This document shows, piece after piece, positions 11,256 through 22,909 of a stretch of DNA of 64,000 nt (position 1 is its first letter; each line of letters starts with the position of its first letter). Source of the stretch: Brasenia schreberi (lineage: Eukaryota; Streptophyta; Magnoliopsida; Nymphaeales; Cabombaceae); assembly GCA_036023115.1 (NCBI GenBank), contig JAYKKT010000064.1:2782501-2846500 (forward strand). Reading direction: 5' to 3'. Below the pieces are notes generated by a model, which was not told the origin of the DNA, did no database searches, and saw only the letters and a program-made list of their open reading frames with translations. A program made the position numbers and the translations under genes.

Positions 11256-12490
11256 ATAATAATAATAATGGTCCGGATGAATTCTGGATCGGTTCCAAAT
11301 CTGGAAACCGGAAATCAACATCTCTATGGAGAACATTGTTCAATTTTGGTAGTGATCTTGAATTTATTGTAGGATAGGCCGTTAATTGGAAATTTTTAGT
11401 TATTTTTTAGTAGGGTAGTCAAGTCCTTTGATGCGAGAAAAAAGCAAGGAAATATTCTTATCATAAGGTGCAAAATGATGTATGGGGTTCATTCAAGTAA
11501 GGGGAGGACATGCATGAAAGGGACTACGGGTTGGCAATTTTCAGGAAAGCCACGCTCAAGACTACCTGAAAAGATCGTGTTCGTGCACCGGAATGATGTA
11601 AAAGGAATCGGGTCACGTTTGGGTTGACCTGTTCTTGTCATTGAAACAGACTGATGCGTATACGTGACGTCCGAAAGCACAAATCTGCTTTTAATATAGG
11701 ACCTACATGAACTTGAACCGAAAGGTCCATGTTCATGTTCGCTTAAAGTGACACGAAAAATGCGGGTCTTGTCCAAATCTGAATTGCTTTGGCATGAACA
11801 CGACACGACAACGCATGGAAACAACCCGAAACCTGAAATTACAACCAGGAGACAACACTCTTCTTTCTCTAGGGATGGTAATATTGGACTGACCCGTGGA
11901 GCCCCTACCCAACCCAACCCAAACCGAATGGGGCTGGCAATACCTTATCTGACCGGGTTTGGGTAATCATTATACCCCAACTCGACTTGCTTTGATTGGG
12001 TATGCGGCAGGTACCAGGTAATTATAATTATAATTATATATATAACCCTCTTTTCATAACCAAAATAACCGTGAGCAGCTACGATATTATCAGTTATAAA
12101 ATTAGAATTACAAATAATATGATTTTAGTATGAAGTATTTCATAACCAAAATAGCCATCTCCCATATGCGCCATTACCTTCTCTCTCTCTCTCTCATTGA
12201 TGAAGATGAGGGGTCGCAACTGAAGTTGCTTTTCAGACATCCAAATATTATAAAGTAATGAGTCGTCTCCTAGCCTTGCCGCTGAGTTATTGCTTGTTGT
12301 GCTTGCTTGCTTCTTTTTTTCATTGGAGGATTGGAATTGCTTTCAGGTATAGGCAGTTGGGTTTGGTTCACAGATCCAAATTGGTATATATATTTACATA
12401 TATTTATATATATCAACTTGGTGAAGACTTCTCTCCAAAGAAAAGCTAATGATATTAAAATACTTCTTGAGAAGCCCTTGTATCACACTC

Positions 12491-12550
<60 letters not shown>
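11256..12550. other. Intergenic repeats, no gene seen
   Basis: At 11530-11975 there is a 'gacccg/cgggt'-rich repeat that includes a TAGGGATGG-type terminus at about 11874. AT-rich DNA follows, then a (GA)n run at about 12493-12556 that abuts the 3' end of the thioesterase gene. No coding region recognised. Confidence 0.35.
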
Positions 12551-12556
<6 letters not shown>

Positions 12557-12558
12557 AG

Positions 12559-13004
12559 CTACAACTTGGCATATTTCTTCAAACCAGCAGAAGCAGAATC
12601 AAGGGTGGTCTTTGACACATGTAGGTCTGCAAGGACGGTAACAGTTGAGGAGGAGACGAGCTTACCCTTCTGCAACGTCGACGGATCCATCTTCCAGATT
12701 TGCACCATCCACACCTTCAGTATTGTAATCAACAAAGAAAGTAAAATTTCAGAAACTTACATGTCCATGTAAGAGAACAATCATAATACAAATACTTGTG
12801 TTCCATGTAAAAGCTTATTGTGGAGCAAAATCTTTAGAAAATCCTAACATATTTTCTTTCATTTTGTTTCAAGTACTCAATTCACACAATCTTATTTCAG
12901 AGTTATGAGTATTATCATATAGTTTTTCATTCTTTTTTAAAAAACATTAATTTTTTTTAAATTATACATATCGCCGAGAACATATCTAAGTGAACAGGAT
13001 ACAG

Positions 13005-13052
<48 letters not shown>

Positions 13053-13435
13053 CATATATATATACATATGTGTGTATGTGTATGTGCACGCGCTCTCATT
13101 CATGGAATAATAAAAGATCTTAACCATGATGATCTTGGCATGCACGCTATTAAGAATCACCTTTTTTGTTTTGGGTGAAATCTATTAAGAATCACTTTGC
13201 GATGCCAAAACCATCTCCACACTTGCGCTGTTTCGTGATTTCGTGTTTTCAGTCAACAACTTCTCAACACAACTAGGGGTGGCAATTTTAGAGGCAACCA
13301 AAAGAAACCAAGTCCAGTGGGAGGCTAGGCACCCGGGTCCGGTCTGGCTCGTTGTAAAGTGACCAACATGATGATGTGCATATATAATATGAATTATATG
13401 TTATATTTAAAAATATAATACTTTTCGTGTTTAGA

Positions 13436-13466
<31 letters not shown>

Positions 13467-14675
13467 GTGTGTGCAATATATACTATGTGTAAATATACAT
13501 AGAACGTATATTATGTATACACACATATGTGTATGTGTGTGTCTGCAACATGAGGTATTGGTAGGGCTGATCCAGAGATGTTCAAACCCGAACAGGATCA
13601 TGTTTGGGTTTTGAAAATGGACCTGAGCAAAAAATCAGGTGCAACGTGAGCTTTCGGTAGCATCAATCCGGACCCAAACAGGTCGTGTTTGGGCTTCGAA
13701 AACAGGTCGTGTTTATGGGTGACAAAAATCGGGTTAATGGATCAAGTCACTTTGGGTCCGAGCCAAAACTAGATTGACCCAGACCCAAACAGGCAAAAAA
13801 ACTAGTTTTGGCTCGGACCCAAAGTGACTTGATCCATTAACCCGATTTTTGTCACCCATAAACACAATAAACATTGTGAATGTGAATGTGTGTGTGTGTG
13901 TGCCCGGAAAAGGAAAGGAGCCAACAACAACCCCCCCTTGAGACTTGTGCGTACTGTTCACTTGTCTTTGACGTCTCTAATCGGCAAGGAGACCAACTTG
14001 ATTGCTCGCCTCTCACCCCTCTCCTTCTGTTCAATGAAAGAACCAACTACGACATCTTCAGTACAGCCTGTATGAATAGCACCGCCAATTGACCTAACGC
14101 CATTGCTGCTCTCCTGATCTCATTTATGTCATTTACCAAAATAAAAAGAAGTTCTATGTATCTATTCTCTAAACAGATACGTAGAACTTCTTTTTTCAGT
14201 AAACAGCATTAATTGTTTGCATACAGTACTCAATGATATGGCATGTGAGGCCATATTTTATCAGCACCTATTGCACATGATTGCTGGCATTGCACATGAT
14301 TGCTGACAAACTAGATGAGGGTGCGCAGTGATTCGACTCCGATCTGTGACAACCGCTGAACCAAATTCTTTAGTCGATTTTGCAACTAAAATAAGACGCC
14401 ATGAACAATGGTGGATGGTGCTTATGCAACCCCCTCTCACCCCAATGATCAATGCCATTAGAAGACTGGCTGGTGGAGTTCCTGTTTACTCATTGAAACC
14501 AATTTAGTAATATTTGTATAGTTAGGCCTTTTAACAGGGTCGGATATCGATACTAACAACACCGGTCAAAACCATCTCAAGTTTTTGGCTTGGCCACCCT
14601 TCAACCAGCAGCAGCACTATTTGGATTTGCTGGAAGATAAATGTATACATATGCACACACATATATCTATCTATA

Positions 14676-14750
<75 letters not shown>

Positions 14751-15421
14751 TGGATTGATGTTATTCACTCATATCTCACTATTTATTTTTTTAAGACATG
14801 TATAATAACATCGTCCTTCCTATCTTTTTTCAATAATTCTTTTATTTTTTTAAATTATCATCGTGCCAGTATGTTCCATTGAAATGGGCAAGATCTAGTT
14901 TTCTTAGCGACTATCTCTATCACCTAAAGAGGTAGCAAAAACAAAGTATGTGTGTAAGAGAGATGACCTGAAGCCGGGTGTTCTTGGAGATGGGAACAGC
15001 TTCAGCAAAGATGAGTTCGCCGAGCTTCGCTGACTTGATATGATTGACATTGAGCTGGATGCCGGCCACTCCCTGCAGCCCACTGGCCAGGTGAGCGCCT
15101 ATGCTCGCGAGCGACTCCGCTATCAACGCCGATACCCCGCCATGCATCACCTTAAACGGCTGTGATACGCCGTTTTCGCAATTCACAGTATATTAGTTTT
15201 GCACCATCCATCTAACTACCGTCAACAGTGGAGATTAACAATCAGGTCGATCAAATTTTCCAACCGAAAGCCAAACTCACCTGGCAACACTTCTCCGTTA
15301 CCTTCAACCGTCCGTTCACCTTCTCTGGGGTCACCTCGTCGATCACGAACCCTATGTTGTGGACGGCGGCATCCAATGCCAACGTCTTGCTCTCTTTCGC
15401 CGGTCCGTCCATCTCCGCCAT
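12559..15421 (-). CDS. DHNAT1: 1,4-dihydroxy-2-naphthoyl-CoA thioesterase, peroxisomal (DHNAT1-like)
   Basis: Three exons on the minus strand: 15281-15421, 14968-15159 and 12559-12714. All introns are phase 0 with GT-AG ends, giving a 162-residue protein. This is close to the usual length of plant DHNA-CoA thioesterases. Exon 2 holds the hot-dog fold core: [14 protein letters not shown], with H53 and the likely catalytic acid E62, then [14 protein letters not shown]. Exon 3 runs from [11 protein letters not shown] to KKYAKL. The last three residues AKL match a type-1 peroxisomal targeting signal. Known role of the family: hydrolysis of DHNA-CoA in phylloquinone synthesis in peroxisomes. The ATG at 15421 starts MAEMDG, with a CT/GA-rich leader. 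Intron 2 is 2.25 kb and full of repeats, including a perfect inverted repeat. The usual third-exon arginine/cysteine block is somewhat diverged ([13 protein letters not shown]). Confidence 0.85.
13012..13060. repeat. (CT)n(TA)n microsatellite
   Basis: About 25 bases of CT repeat followed by TA repeat and TACATA variants, inside intron 2 of the thioesterase gene. A second TG/TA tract lies at 13436-13476. Confidence 0.8.
13709..13865. repeat. Perfect 64-bp inverted repeat (hairpin) in intron 2
   Basis: Positions 13709-13772 are an exact reverse complement of 13802-13865, with a 29-base spacer (13773-13801). The arms start gtgtttatgggtgacaaaaa and end ccgagccaaaactag. They lie in intron 2 of the thioesterase gene, so the pre-mRNA would contain a perfect 64-bp duplex. 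The surrounding 13.56-13.71 kb is a 'gacccg/aacaggt' repeat of the same kind as 22.9 and 42.4 kb, but the arms themselves are far too identical to be old. Confidence 0.95.
14143..14195. repeat. Short hairpin, 21-bp arms, in intron 2
   Basis: 14143-14163 (aaaaagaagttctatgtatc plus t) pairs with 14175-14195; a single mismatch would be a G-U pair in RNA. The loop is 11 bases. Flanking bases (tttacc / agtaaa) extend the symmetry loosely, so this may be a tiny MITE relic. Confidence 0.7.
14655..14750. repeat. (TA)n(GA)n microsatellite
   Basis: A long TA run followed by GA repeat, preceded by short 'tatc' repeats, in intron 2 of the thioesterase gene. Confidence 0.85.
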
Positions 15422-15429
15422 CTCTCTCT

Positions 15430-17040
15430 CTCAGATGTTTCCTTTTGGCCTTGCGCTTTATGGCGGCAATTTTAGTGGGAGCGGTGGGTGGATTTGCTCC
15501 TTCAGATAGTTGAGGTTTTATTACTCTATTCACATGTTACACCTTGTTGACTTCAGAAAACAAGTCCGCCTTTATTTTCCTCAACTCAAAAAAAGATAGT
15601 ACACGTGTACCAATCTACGGCCTTTCTTGATCGTAATAAAGTCTCGATTGTAACTTCGCTATTGAAGCATTTGAATTTTGCTTTTATACCCACCGTCGAT
15701 GGGATGAAGTTAGTGTGTTTGACGGTGGATATCGCTCAAGTTGGGTAGACGTGCATGCACTTGTTGCACCTGCCGTATCAATTCAAACAAATCGTATCTA
15801 GGCCGTTCATCCGTGACCCTACTGATGCAGTTCATCTAGGATATATCAACGGATTAGGAGAGAAGGTGTCTATGAAATAGGCAAGCAGTCTCCGCTCATC
15901 TGAAGATGAACGGCAGCTAGGGGTCCTAACTTATTGGCAATAACACTGCAGATTTTATTACCAGCCTCATCAAGTCCATTGTCCGCCTACTTTTGCCTAT
16001 TATGGATCATTTCTTACCAGAATAGATCCATTTAGTATCTGGATCAGGTTCTAAATACTCCGACTTATGGAGGCTTTATACCAAATGGTACCTAACACCC
16101 AATTGAGATCCAAACCATGTTCAATTAAGATCCACAAAGTTTCAATATGAACCACAAAATGCATTGCCTCAGAGATCGTGTGCATTCTTTTTTTTTTCTG
16201 GTTCCTGCAGGATCCACAAACCGGGTCTTTTCCAGTTCCGAGTCTGGTTCTGGTTTCAAAATTGGTTCTTGGTGTGGTTTAAAACATGTCATGTCTAGAA
16301 ATTGGGTTAACTGGGTGTTTGATTGGGTTAACTGTTATAGCACTCTACAGAGTGTTTGATTAGGAGGTCAAGAGTAAAGAGCAGAGTTGTATGATCTCAC
16401 TTTTTACTACACTTCAAACCCTATTTTACCGATTAGTTCCTCTTCATATTATCCATCAATGTTTATGTTTGAGTCCGAGTTTGAACATAAAGAGTCAAGT
16501 TCAAATTTGTTTTCAACGTTTGGAACATGTCTTCCACTTTGTTTAGATCATGTTGAAAACAAATATCCCTCTAATCTCTAGAGGTAGACAAGGCCAGTTC
16601 TGATTCTAGTTTCGGTTTGAGTCTTAAACCGTTCGAAACCAGAAAAAAATCATTAAAATTTTTGAAATTTTAGAAAGATAAAATATGTGAATTTACTTAT
16701 TAACTGGTTCCAGATTTGGCTCATTTCTGGTTTTACAAGAGGTAAAACAGGAACTGAACCAGATGATCCCCAGTTTCTGGCCTAATTTGACTGGTTCTAC
16801 CACCAGAGTGGTTCCAAAACGTCTACCTGGCGGAACATGCACATTTCACCTGGGACACGATCTACTGCAATCAATGATTTAAACAGTACAGAGAATGTTT
16901 ATATACGTTTAGGAGTTTAATTGAGAAAGCCGAAAAGGGTGATTTGCTCTTGAGAAGAACTTGGCAAGCTTAGCTAGGGATTGATTTTGGTTCAGTTCAG
17001 GACTCAATTTCAAACCAATCCAACATAATGAGGTTCTCAG
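15430..17040. other. Upstream region of the thioesterase gene and repeats
   Basis: 15.43-16.1 kb is the upstream region of the minus-strand thioesterase gene; no core promoter element stands out. At 16.15-16.34 kb and 16.58-16.84 kb there are 'ggttc'-rich repeats. The second starts aggtagac and ends gtctacct (complementary ends). At 16352 a GAGTGTTTGATTAGGAG terminus resembles the Tourist-like MITE at 8.2 kb. No gene seen. Confidence 0.4.
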
Positions 17041-20000
17041 TGATGAGGAATCAAATTAAAACATTACAAATTATAAACCAATTCTGCGTCGATGCCAAGA
17101 GAGAGTAAACCTTCTTGGTCGTAAATGTGAACCAACAAATAGCACCCCTCAGGAGACGTTCAGTTTGATGCCATGATTTGTCAGACCCAATAACCGAAAC
17201 AGTGTCCAGAAGTATGCACAACCAAAATAAGTCGTAGAATAGCCTCTCTTTCACCAGACTAAGAAACCAGACCTGAATTCATCTTCCAACTTACCTTTGA
17301 ATTCAAAAATATTTTGCAGCATATAACTAACAAGCATACCAGCAAGAGGCATCGAACAATATCCTTCCACAAGCAAACTTTACAACTCAACAGTTCCTGT
17401 ATAAAAAGAATATACAATCTATGGGCTCCAGAGGAAGACGGGAGAAAAGCTTTACCAGGTTACCAGATCAGCTCTTATCCACCAAAAATGATCTAGCATT
17501 GAGAGAGCACCTTTCCCATTTTAAAGATTATCCAAGTTGAATAAAAAAAGCATCATCTAAGCTGCAACTTCGAAGTAACCTGCGTTGTTTAGTTTCGACC
17601 AAAAGCTGCTTTGGCCCAACTTGGCAAGAAAGCTGGATCCCAATGGTGAAAGTCACAGCACCAAGTCGGCATGAATGAGAAAGTAGATGAATGATCACAG
17701 AAATTCAACAAGTGCAGTCCTAGCACATCAGGGCAAACTAGGTAAAAACGTGTTCAGCTGTGCGTCATGCACAGCATTAGTCTGACAACCTAGATTCATT
17801 ATTCCAGAGTCAGGCTCTTAGCTGCCCAAACACAAAAGAACTGAGCTAGATTAGGAGATACAAGCTAAATCAGGATTTCAGAATGGTTTGAGAGTGCCTT
17901 CAAAGCCTATGCCAGTACAGAATATATGAACCTTGGCCTTAATAAATGCTTTTGGCAAAGCCAACTTCAATCACACCGCATAGATAAGGAGAGCAATCAA
18001 GTAGTGTTTCAGGGGAGACCGGAATTTGCTCAATAAGAAACCACACCAAAACAACGGTCGCATCTTGTTAATCCCTAATGGATGTTGATATCACTGCTTC
18101 AGAAGAAGTTCCGAAACATTTTTTTTTAATCACCAATCATGTTATTCCCCTTAAATCCAAACTTCAAATAAAGAAACTATGAAGAAGAGACAAGGATCTG
18201 TCCATTACAAACACAGTGTAACCATCAATCTTCCTGCATGCAAGGTGCACAGAATAACTAATATTGTTATCGTCAAACATAAGTTATGTATAAGACCTAG
18301 ATCCTTTACAAACAACCATCCGCTAATACTCTTCTGAAGACAACAATGGGCTCTCCTCTGCTTGAAACTGATGACTAAAACCAGTTAACTAACCTTCAGA
18401 TCTACGATCCTACAGCTTATACAAAAAACCATCATACTTATGTCAAAAAATGCAATCCAACATGTTAGGTTTGATGACATCGCTTACGCTTCTTGTTTCA
18501 TCTTTTTAAATTTCGATAAAGATCTAAAAGCACCTAGACTCAAGATCCATTACGCATATCTAGAAGATTCCATTAAACCATCTTGACAATTTGGTCAACT
18601 CATGCAAAACCACTCTCTTTGATATAAACTAATTATAAACTCATCAACTCACCAAAAAATCTCATCCTTTGTTCCAGGAGCTCTTGTAATTGTTCAAAAG
18701 AAGGATTTGCATTGACAAGTGCTCGAGATAATTATCAATTTATAATCTCCTCCAAATTCCAAACATTTTTGAGTCACAAAAGTCCCTGCAAACCTGTAGT
18801 TCTCTTGTATTTATAGCCAGCATGCATTGCGCTTTAAAAACAATAACAAAATTCAATGAAGCGCAAAGCCCACAATCTTACACATTTTCTAGGCAATAGG
18901 AAACTTCCTCTGGCCGAAAGAACCAAGATAACAAAACTGCATCCAGAGGTTTCTCTACTGACCTTATCTTACCTTTTTCTCACACAAGGTGGGGTTGGCT
19001 AGAAGGTGCAATACGAGAACTTCCTAAGAGGTCATCCATCCTAATACCGTCTGTTCTCACCCAAGCATGCTAAACTTTGGAGTTTGGAGGGGATCTGGTG
19101 CATTAATACTGGAAATGTTACCCATTAGACCCGACAAAGGTGATCTCTAAATGCATCCACAATTTGCTGCAAAACAAAGAAACCATTAAAATACCAGACC
19201 TTGAAGATCTGAAGTTCAATCTTGATCTTCCAAGTTCTGCAACTCTTGAATCAGATACAGAACTGTTTCAAGTTATTCATCCATATGAAGAAATGACACT
19301 CTTAAGATTTAACATCCAACTTTCTCAGCTTAGAAGCCAACCCTCTTAATATCATGTTCCATCAACAATATGCTGACACTTTCTTTTTAGAAATTAATGC
19401 AAGTGAAAATAATTTCATATTATTTCTATAACTGCAACACGTGTGCATTGTTCTCCATGATCACCTCAGCAATCATTACTTGGATATCTGTCATTCTGTC
19501 TAGATTCATATCTCTTTGCCTTAAAGAGCATGAAGTTGTTCTTATTACATTAGTGCTTTGGGCTCCATACTTTACTTTCTCCTAGTAACGTTTCAGATAA
19601 GAAACACAGTGTATTCCAGAAGGCATATGAAGCAGAACCTTTTTAAACTCCTCAAGAGCTGTTTTTGTTGACTATGGACCAAGGTCACGCACAAACAAAT
19701 GCACACACAGAAATGGGAAAAGAAATTAGCATTTTCACTGCAAAATTAAATGCTATCAAAACTTGTGATGTAATACAGTAAATCTCTATTAATAGTAGAC
19801 GAATCATAGGAGCCGTTCATAAGCTTTGTCCTTCAAGTAATATTCAGATAAGGGCATCTAAAGGAAAGCTAATGAGACAACTTTTAGAACGTTTTGAATC
19901 TCAACCACTGGACCCCCACCCAACCCCTTTCTTCCTCAATAAAGAACCTCACATCCGAACCAATGACAACAGCATCGAGAAACCTTTATTATTCATGACC

Positions 20001-20762
20001 AAGTTTCCATGATAGCACTACCAGAATGGGAAAAGGTTATGAAGGCTTTACCAAGCGAACTCCCTAGGTTATATGAGCATGTATTTTCATTTAAGTAGAT
20101 CAAAAGGCAAACATGAGCATCCAGAAGACCTCTGAACAAATACTGCTGCAAAGAAGCCATTCATAAATTTCGCTTAGCAATACATTTCCTGAAAACCTCG
20201 CTAATGAACTGAAATCTGGAAACATTGGCAACTGCAACCAGAATAACACCTTTATACAATCCAATGGATCTTCACATACATCACACGACATACATCACAC
20301 GCAAAAGTTTCTGAATAACTTTAAGCACATCGCCCCTAACCCCCATATCCGCCAAGCCTGTTTTGCCTTTCACCGTGTTCCTCATCCTTCAAGGATGATG
20401 CGATTCACTTATTTTCCCTTGGTTCAAAAGGAACTTTCAAAAGATGTGACATTTCAAATAGTGAAACTTGATGGGGTGCCACAACTCACATTCCTAGTAC
20501 ATCAGGATAGTTACCAACCTACACAGGAAGAATAGGGGGATCAGGAAAGATCAGAAGTTATGCAAACACCCAACCAGCTACTCCTAGGAAATAAATAACA
20601 AAGATGCAAGTGCAAGCATAAGCCCAATGATTTTTCACATTAATAGACAGTCGAGTCAATAATTAAAGAGAAAGAGAAAGATAGAACAATCAAACTAACA
20701 AAAAGGTTAAAGAAGGAAGGAAAGGAAAGGAAGAAAAGAACTTTGTGCTTCTGGGTGATTGT
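17041..20762. other. Long region downstream of the GeBP gene, no ORF recognised
   Basis: 3.7 kb of AT-rich but unique-looking sequence with few repeats. It lies 3' of the minus-strand GeBP gene. It could hold its 3' untranslated region, perhaps with UTR introns, or a non-coding transcript. None of the short open frames resembles a known protein, and I see no splice arrangement that gives one. Confidence 0.35.
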
Positions 20763-21965
20763 TCAACTGCCCATAGACTTCAATTCTTGCAATGTTAATT
20801 TGATCTGTTCCTGAACTAGCTCTATCCGCTTCAAGTAGACCTCCAACTCCATAATTTGCTGCTTCCGCCACTTCTCCTCTGATCCAACAGCCTTGAACTC
20901 GCCGGCGCCGCCGAAACTCAACGGCAACGGATTCATCCCCAGGCCAAATCCCGTGTGCGGTGGACCGTTCGCTGCGCAATACATCAGCTCCTTGAAGATC
21001 GGGGACAGGCAGCTGTGAACCGTCTTCTCTACCACGCTATGCACCGGAGGAATTCCGCTATTGATCCCCAAATCAGCGCCCCTTACCCCTCCTGACGCAG
21101 CTGCCCCTTCTCCAAGTCTGCTTCCTCCTCCGTCGGCCACCGCAGGAGGTGGCGCAGGAGTCCGCTTCGAGGCCTGAGACTGAGACTTTCTCGATCCTCG
21201 TGCAGATTTATGCTCAACGACGGGCTCCTCGTCGTCGTCCGCGGCCAAGGGGAACTCGGAGTTCCAGATCTTCTTCGAGATCTCGAACGTCAATTCGTCG
21301 TGCTGGCTCTTGAAAGCGAACTCATTTCCGGTGCTGAGTTTCTTGATGACGTTCCGGTACTTCTTCTTGAGCCTCCGGAGCTTCTCTACAAGCTGGTTCT
21401 TGTTGAAATCTGATTGGAGAGACGCCCTAATATGCTCGTAAAACGAAGACATATCGTGAAAATTCGCGTTCCCCCTCCGCGAGTACTCGTAAAAACCGTT
21501 GAGCAGCCCGATCTCGTCCTCGTCCGTCCAGAGCCTCTGGAAGAGCCGGCGGGAATCCTCGCCGGCGCTCACGATCGCCTTCCTCTCCGTCTCGTCCCCG
21601 TGCTGCACCTGCGCCGGGAGAGACAGCGCGACCTTCAACGGCGTCGCCGGAGTCACGGCTGACGACAAGCGCAGGCGCTTGCTGTCCACCTCGGCGGCCT
21701 CATCGGCCTGGAGCGCGCGCTTTCCTCCGCCGGCAGTACCGTTCTCCGGCGGAGCTCCGCTGAAAGTGGAGGAAGAGAAGGAGGGGGAGAAATTAGCGCC
21801 TAGGGTTTTGGCGGCGACGCCGGGTTCTCCTACGGGATCCGCCTCATCGAAATCGCCTTCCTCGTCGTCGTCGTATTCCTCCTCGCGATATTCTTCTTCC
21901 TCCGACGAGGAAGCGGAGGAGCAAGAGAGAGGGAGAGAGGGACCAGGCGGGGACGGAGAGGGCAT
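20763..21965 (-). CDS. GeBP/STOREKEEPER-like DUF573 transcription factor
   Basis: A single-exon gene of 400 codons, which is usual for this family. The N-terminus has a Glu/Asp-rich stretch (about residues 21-43) and a basic KRALQ...SKRLRL segment (about 82-100) that could be a nuclear signal. The DUF573 DNA-binding domain spans about 142-237. It shows LFQRLWTDEDEIGLLNGFYE, FYEHIRASLQSDFNKNQLVE, KLRRLKKKYRN and FAFKSQHDELTFEISKKIWN. A low-complexity linker follows. A C-terminal leucine-rich helix (about 366-396, LEVYLKRIELVQEQIKLTLQ) matches the zipper-like dimerisation end of GeBP proteins. The coding sequence is GC-rich compared with its surroundings. It is divergently oriented to the VTT pseudogene, with about 1.2 kb between the starts. 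Confidence 0.88.
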   Translation of the reverse strand: MPSPSPPGPSLPLSCSSASSSEEEEYREEEYDDDEEGDFDEADPVGEPGVAAKTLGANFSPSFSSSTFSGAPPENGTAGGGKRALQADEAAEVDSKRLRLSSAVTPATPLKVALSLPAQVQHGDETERKAIVSAGEDSRRLFQRLWTDEDEIGLLNGFYEYSRRGNANFHDMSSFYEHIRASLQSDFNKNQLVEKLRRLKKKYRNVIKKLSTGNEFAFKSQHDELTFEISKKIWNSEFPLAADDDEEPVVEHKSARGSRKSQSQASKRTPAPPPAVADGGGSRLGEGAAASGGVRGADLGINSGIPPVHSVVEKTVHSCLSPIFKELMYCAANGPPHTGFGLGMNPLPLSFGGAGEFKAVGSEEKWRKQQIMELEVYLKRIELVQEQIKLTLQELKSMGS

Positions 21966-22559
21966 TTGAGGAATTTCAGGTGCTTCCTTCTCTGGTGAGT
22001 CTCGGTCGAGGGTTGCTTTCTGAACGCGCGCGAGGGTTCGCAGTCGCCCCAGGGTTTGGTGGCGCCCGTCCTTAACGAGAGGGAGTCGAGGGCACGCGTT
22101 TACCCAAATGACGATACCGCCCTAGGTCTTTCTCCCGAATCCCACTACGGTCGCTGTGGCCCAACTGCCCCTTGCCGTATTGCTTCTTGGATTTGGTCAG
22201 ATCCGAATAGTGAGTCGATGCGGTACTCGACACGCATCCGACTCGTTGTGTACGAGTCTGATACGTAAGACACGAATTAGTGTGAACACGTACTGTGGTT
22301 GGGGCTGGCTTGCGGATGGTGGATCTTGGACGATCTCATGGATCAGAGGCGAATTTAGAAGATAGCGTAAGTGAAGATCTTGAGTCTAGACATGTTTGGT
22401 TTTTGGTTTCAGTTACGATTTGTAATTGAACTGAAATCTTTTTGGGTTTGGTTATGGTTCTAGGTCCAATGTAAATTAGTTTTAGAACGGATTCGCTTCT
22501 TGTTCAAACTGACATGTCACTTTTGAACCGGTCATGTCTAATTGAGTGCACAACAAGTG

Positions 22560-22655
22560 ATAGCCAACCCAGTTAGAGGGTCTACTCGCAAGTTAAAGGT
22601 CATGAGTTCAATACCCGGGGTTGCACCTGGTTTTGACCTCCCCATTGTACCCAAG
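22560..22655 (+). repeat. tRNA-like SINE, copy 3 (family A)
   Basis: Shows 'actcgcaagttaaaggtcat', a good B-box-like GAGTTCAATACCCGG and the tail TTTTGACCTCCCCATTGTAC. The A-box region (gccaacccagttagagg) is degenerate. Confidence 0.6.
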
Positions 22656-22806
22656 AGGAAAATGAAGTGAAGATATTGAGTCGCATCATGTTCATTCTTC
22701 AAAAAGTGAAGAACATAAAGATTTTAAAAGTTACAAATAAACACGCATACACACCTTCAAAAGCAAAGAAAGAGGATAAACATGCATGTGCCATAGGTTG
22801 CATATC

Positions 22807-22909
<103 letters not shown>

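Noticed and set aside
13886..14092. Open frames beginning MCVCVCPEK and similar
   Set aside because: They start in a TG repeat and lie in the thioesterase intron; no protein likeness.
13868..14110. Possible minus-strand exon (an open stretch reading [20 protein letters not shown])
   Set aside because: First considered as exon 3 of the thioesterase. The true exon 3, with [11 protein letters not shown] and KKYAKL, was found at 12559-12714.
15199..15533. Open frames on both strands across the thioesterase first exon
   Set aside because: They read through the exon 1/intron 1 boundary in other frames. The spliced three-exon model explains the region better.
21414..21969. Plus-strand open frames opposite the GeBP gene (82 and 156 codons)
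   Set aside because: Low-complexity complements of the acidic and Ser-rich GeBP coding region.
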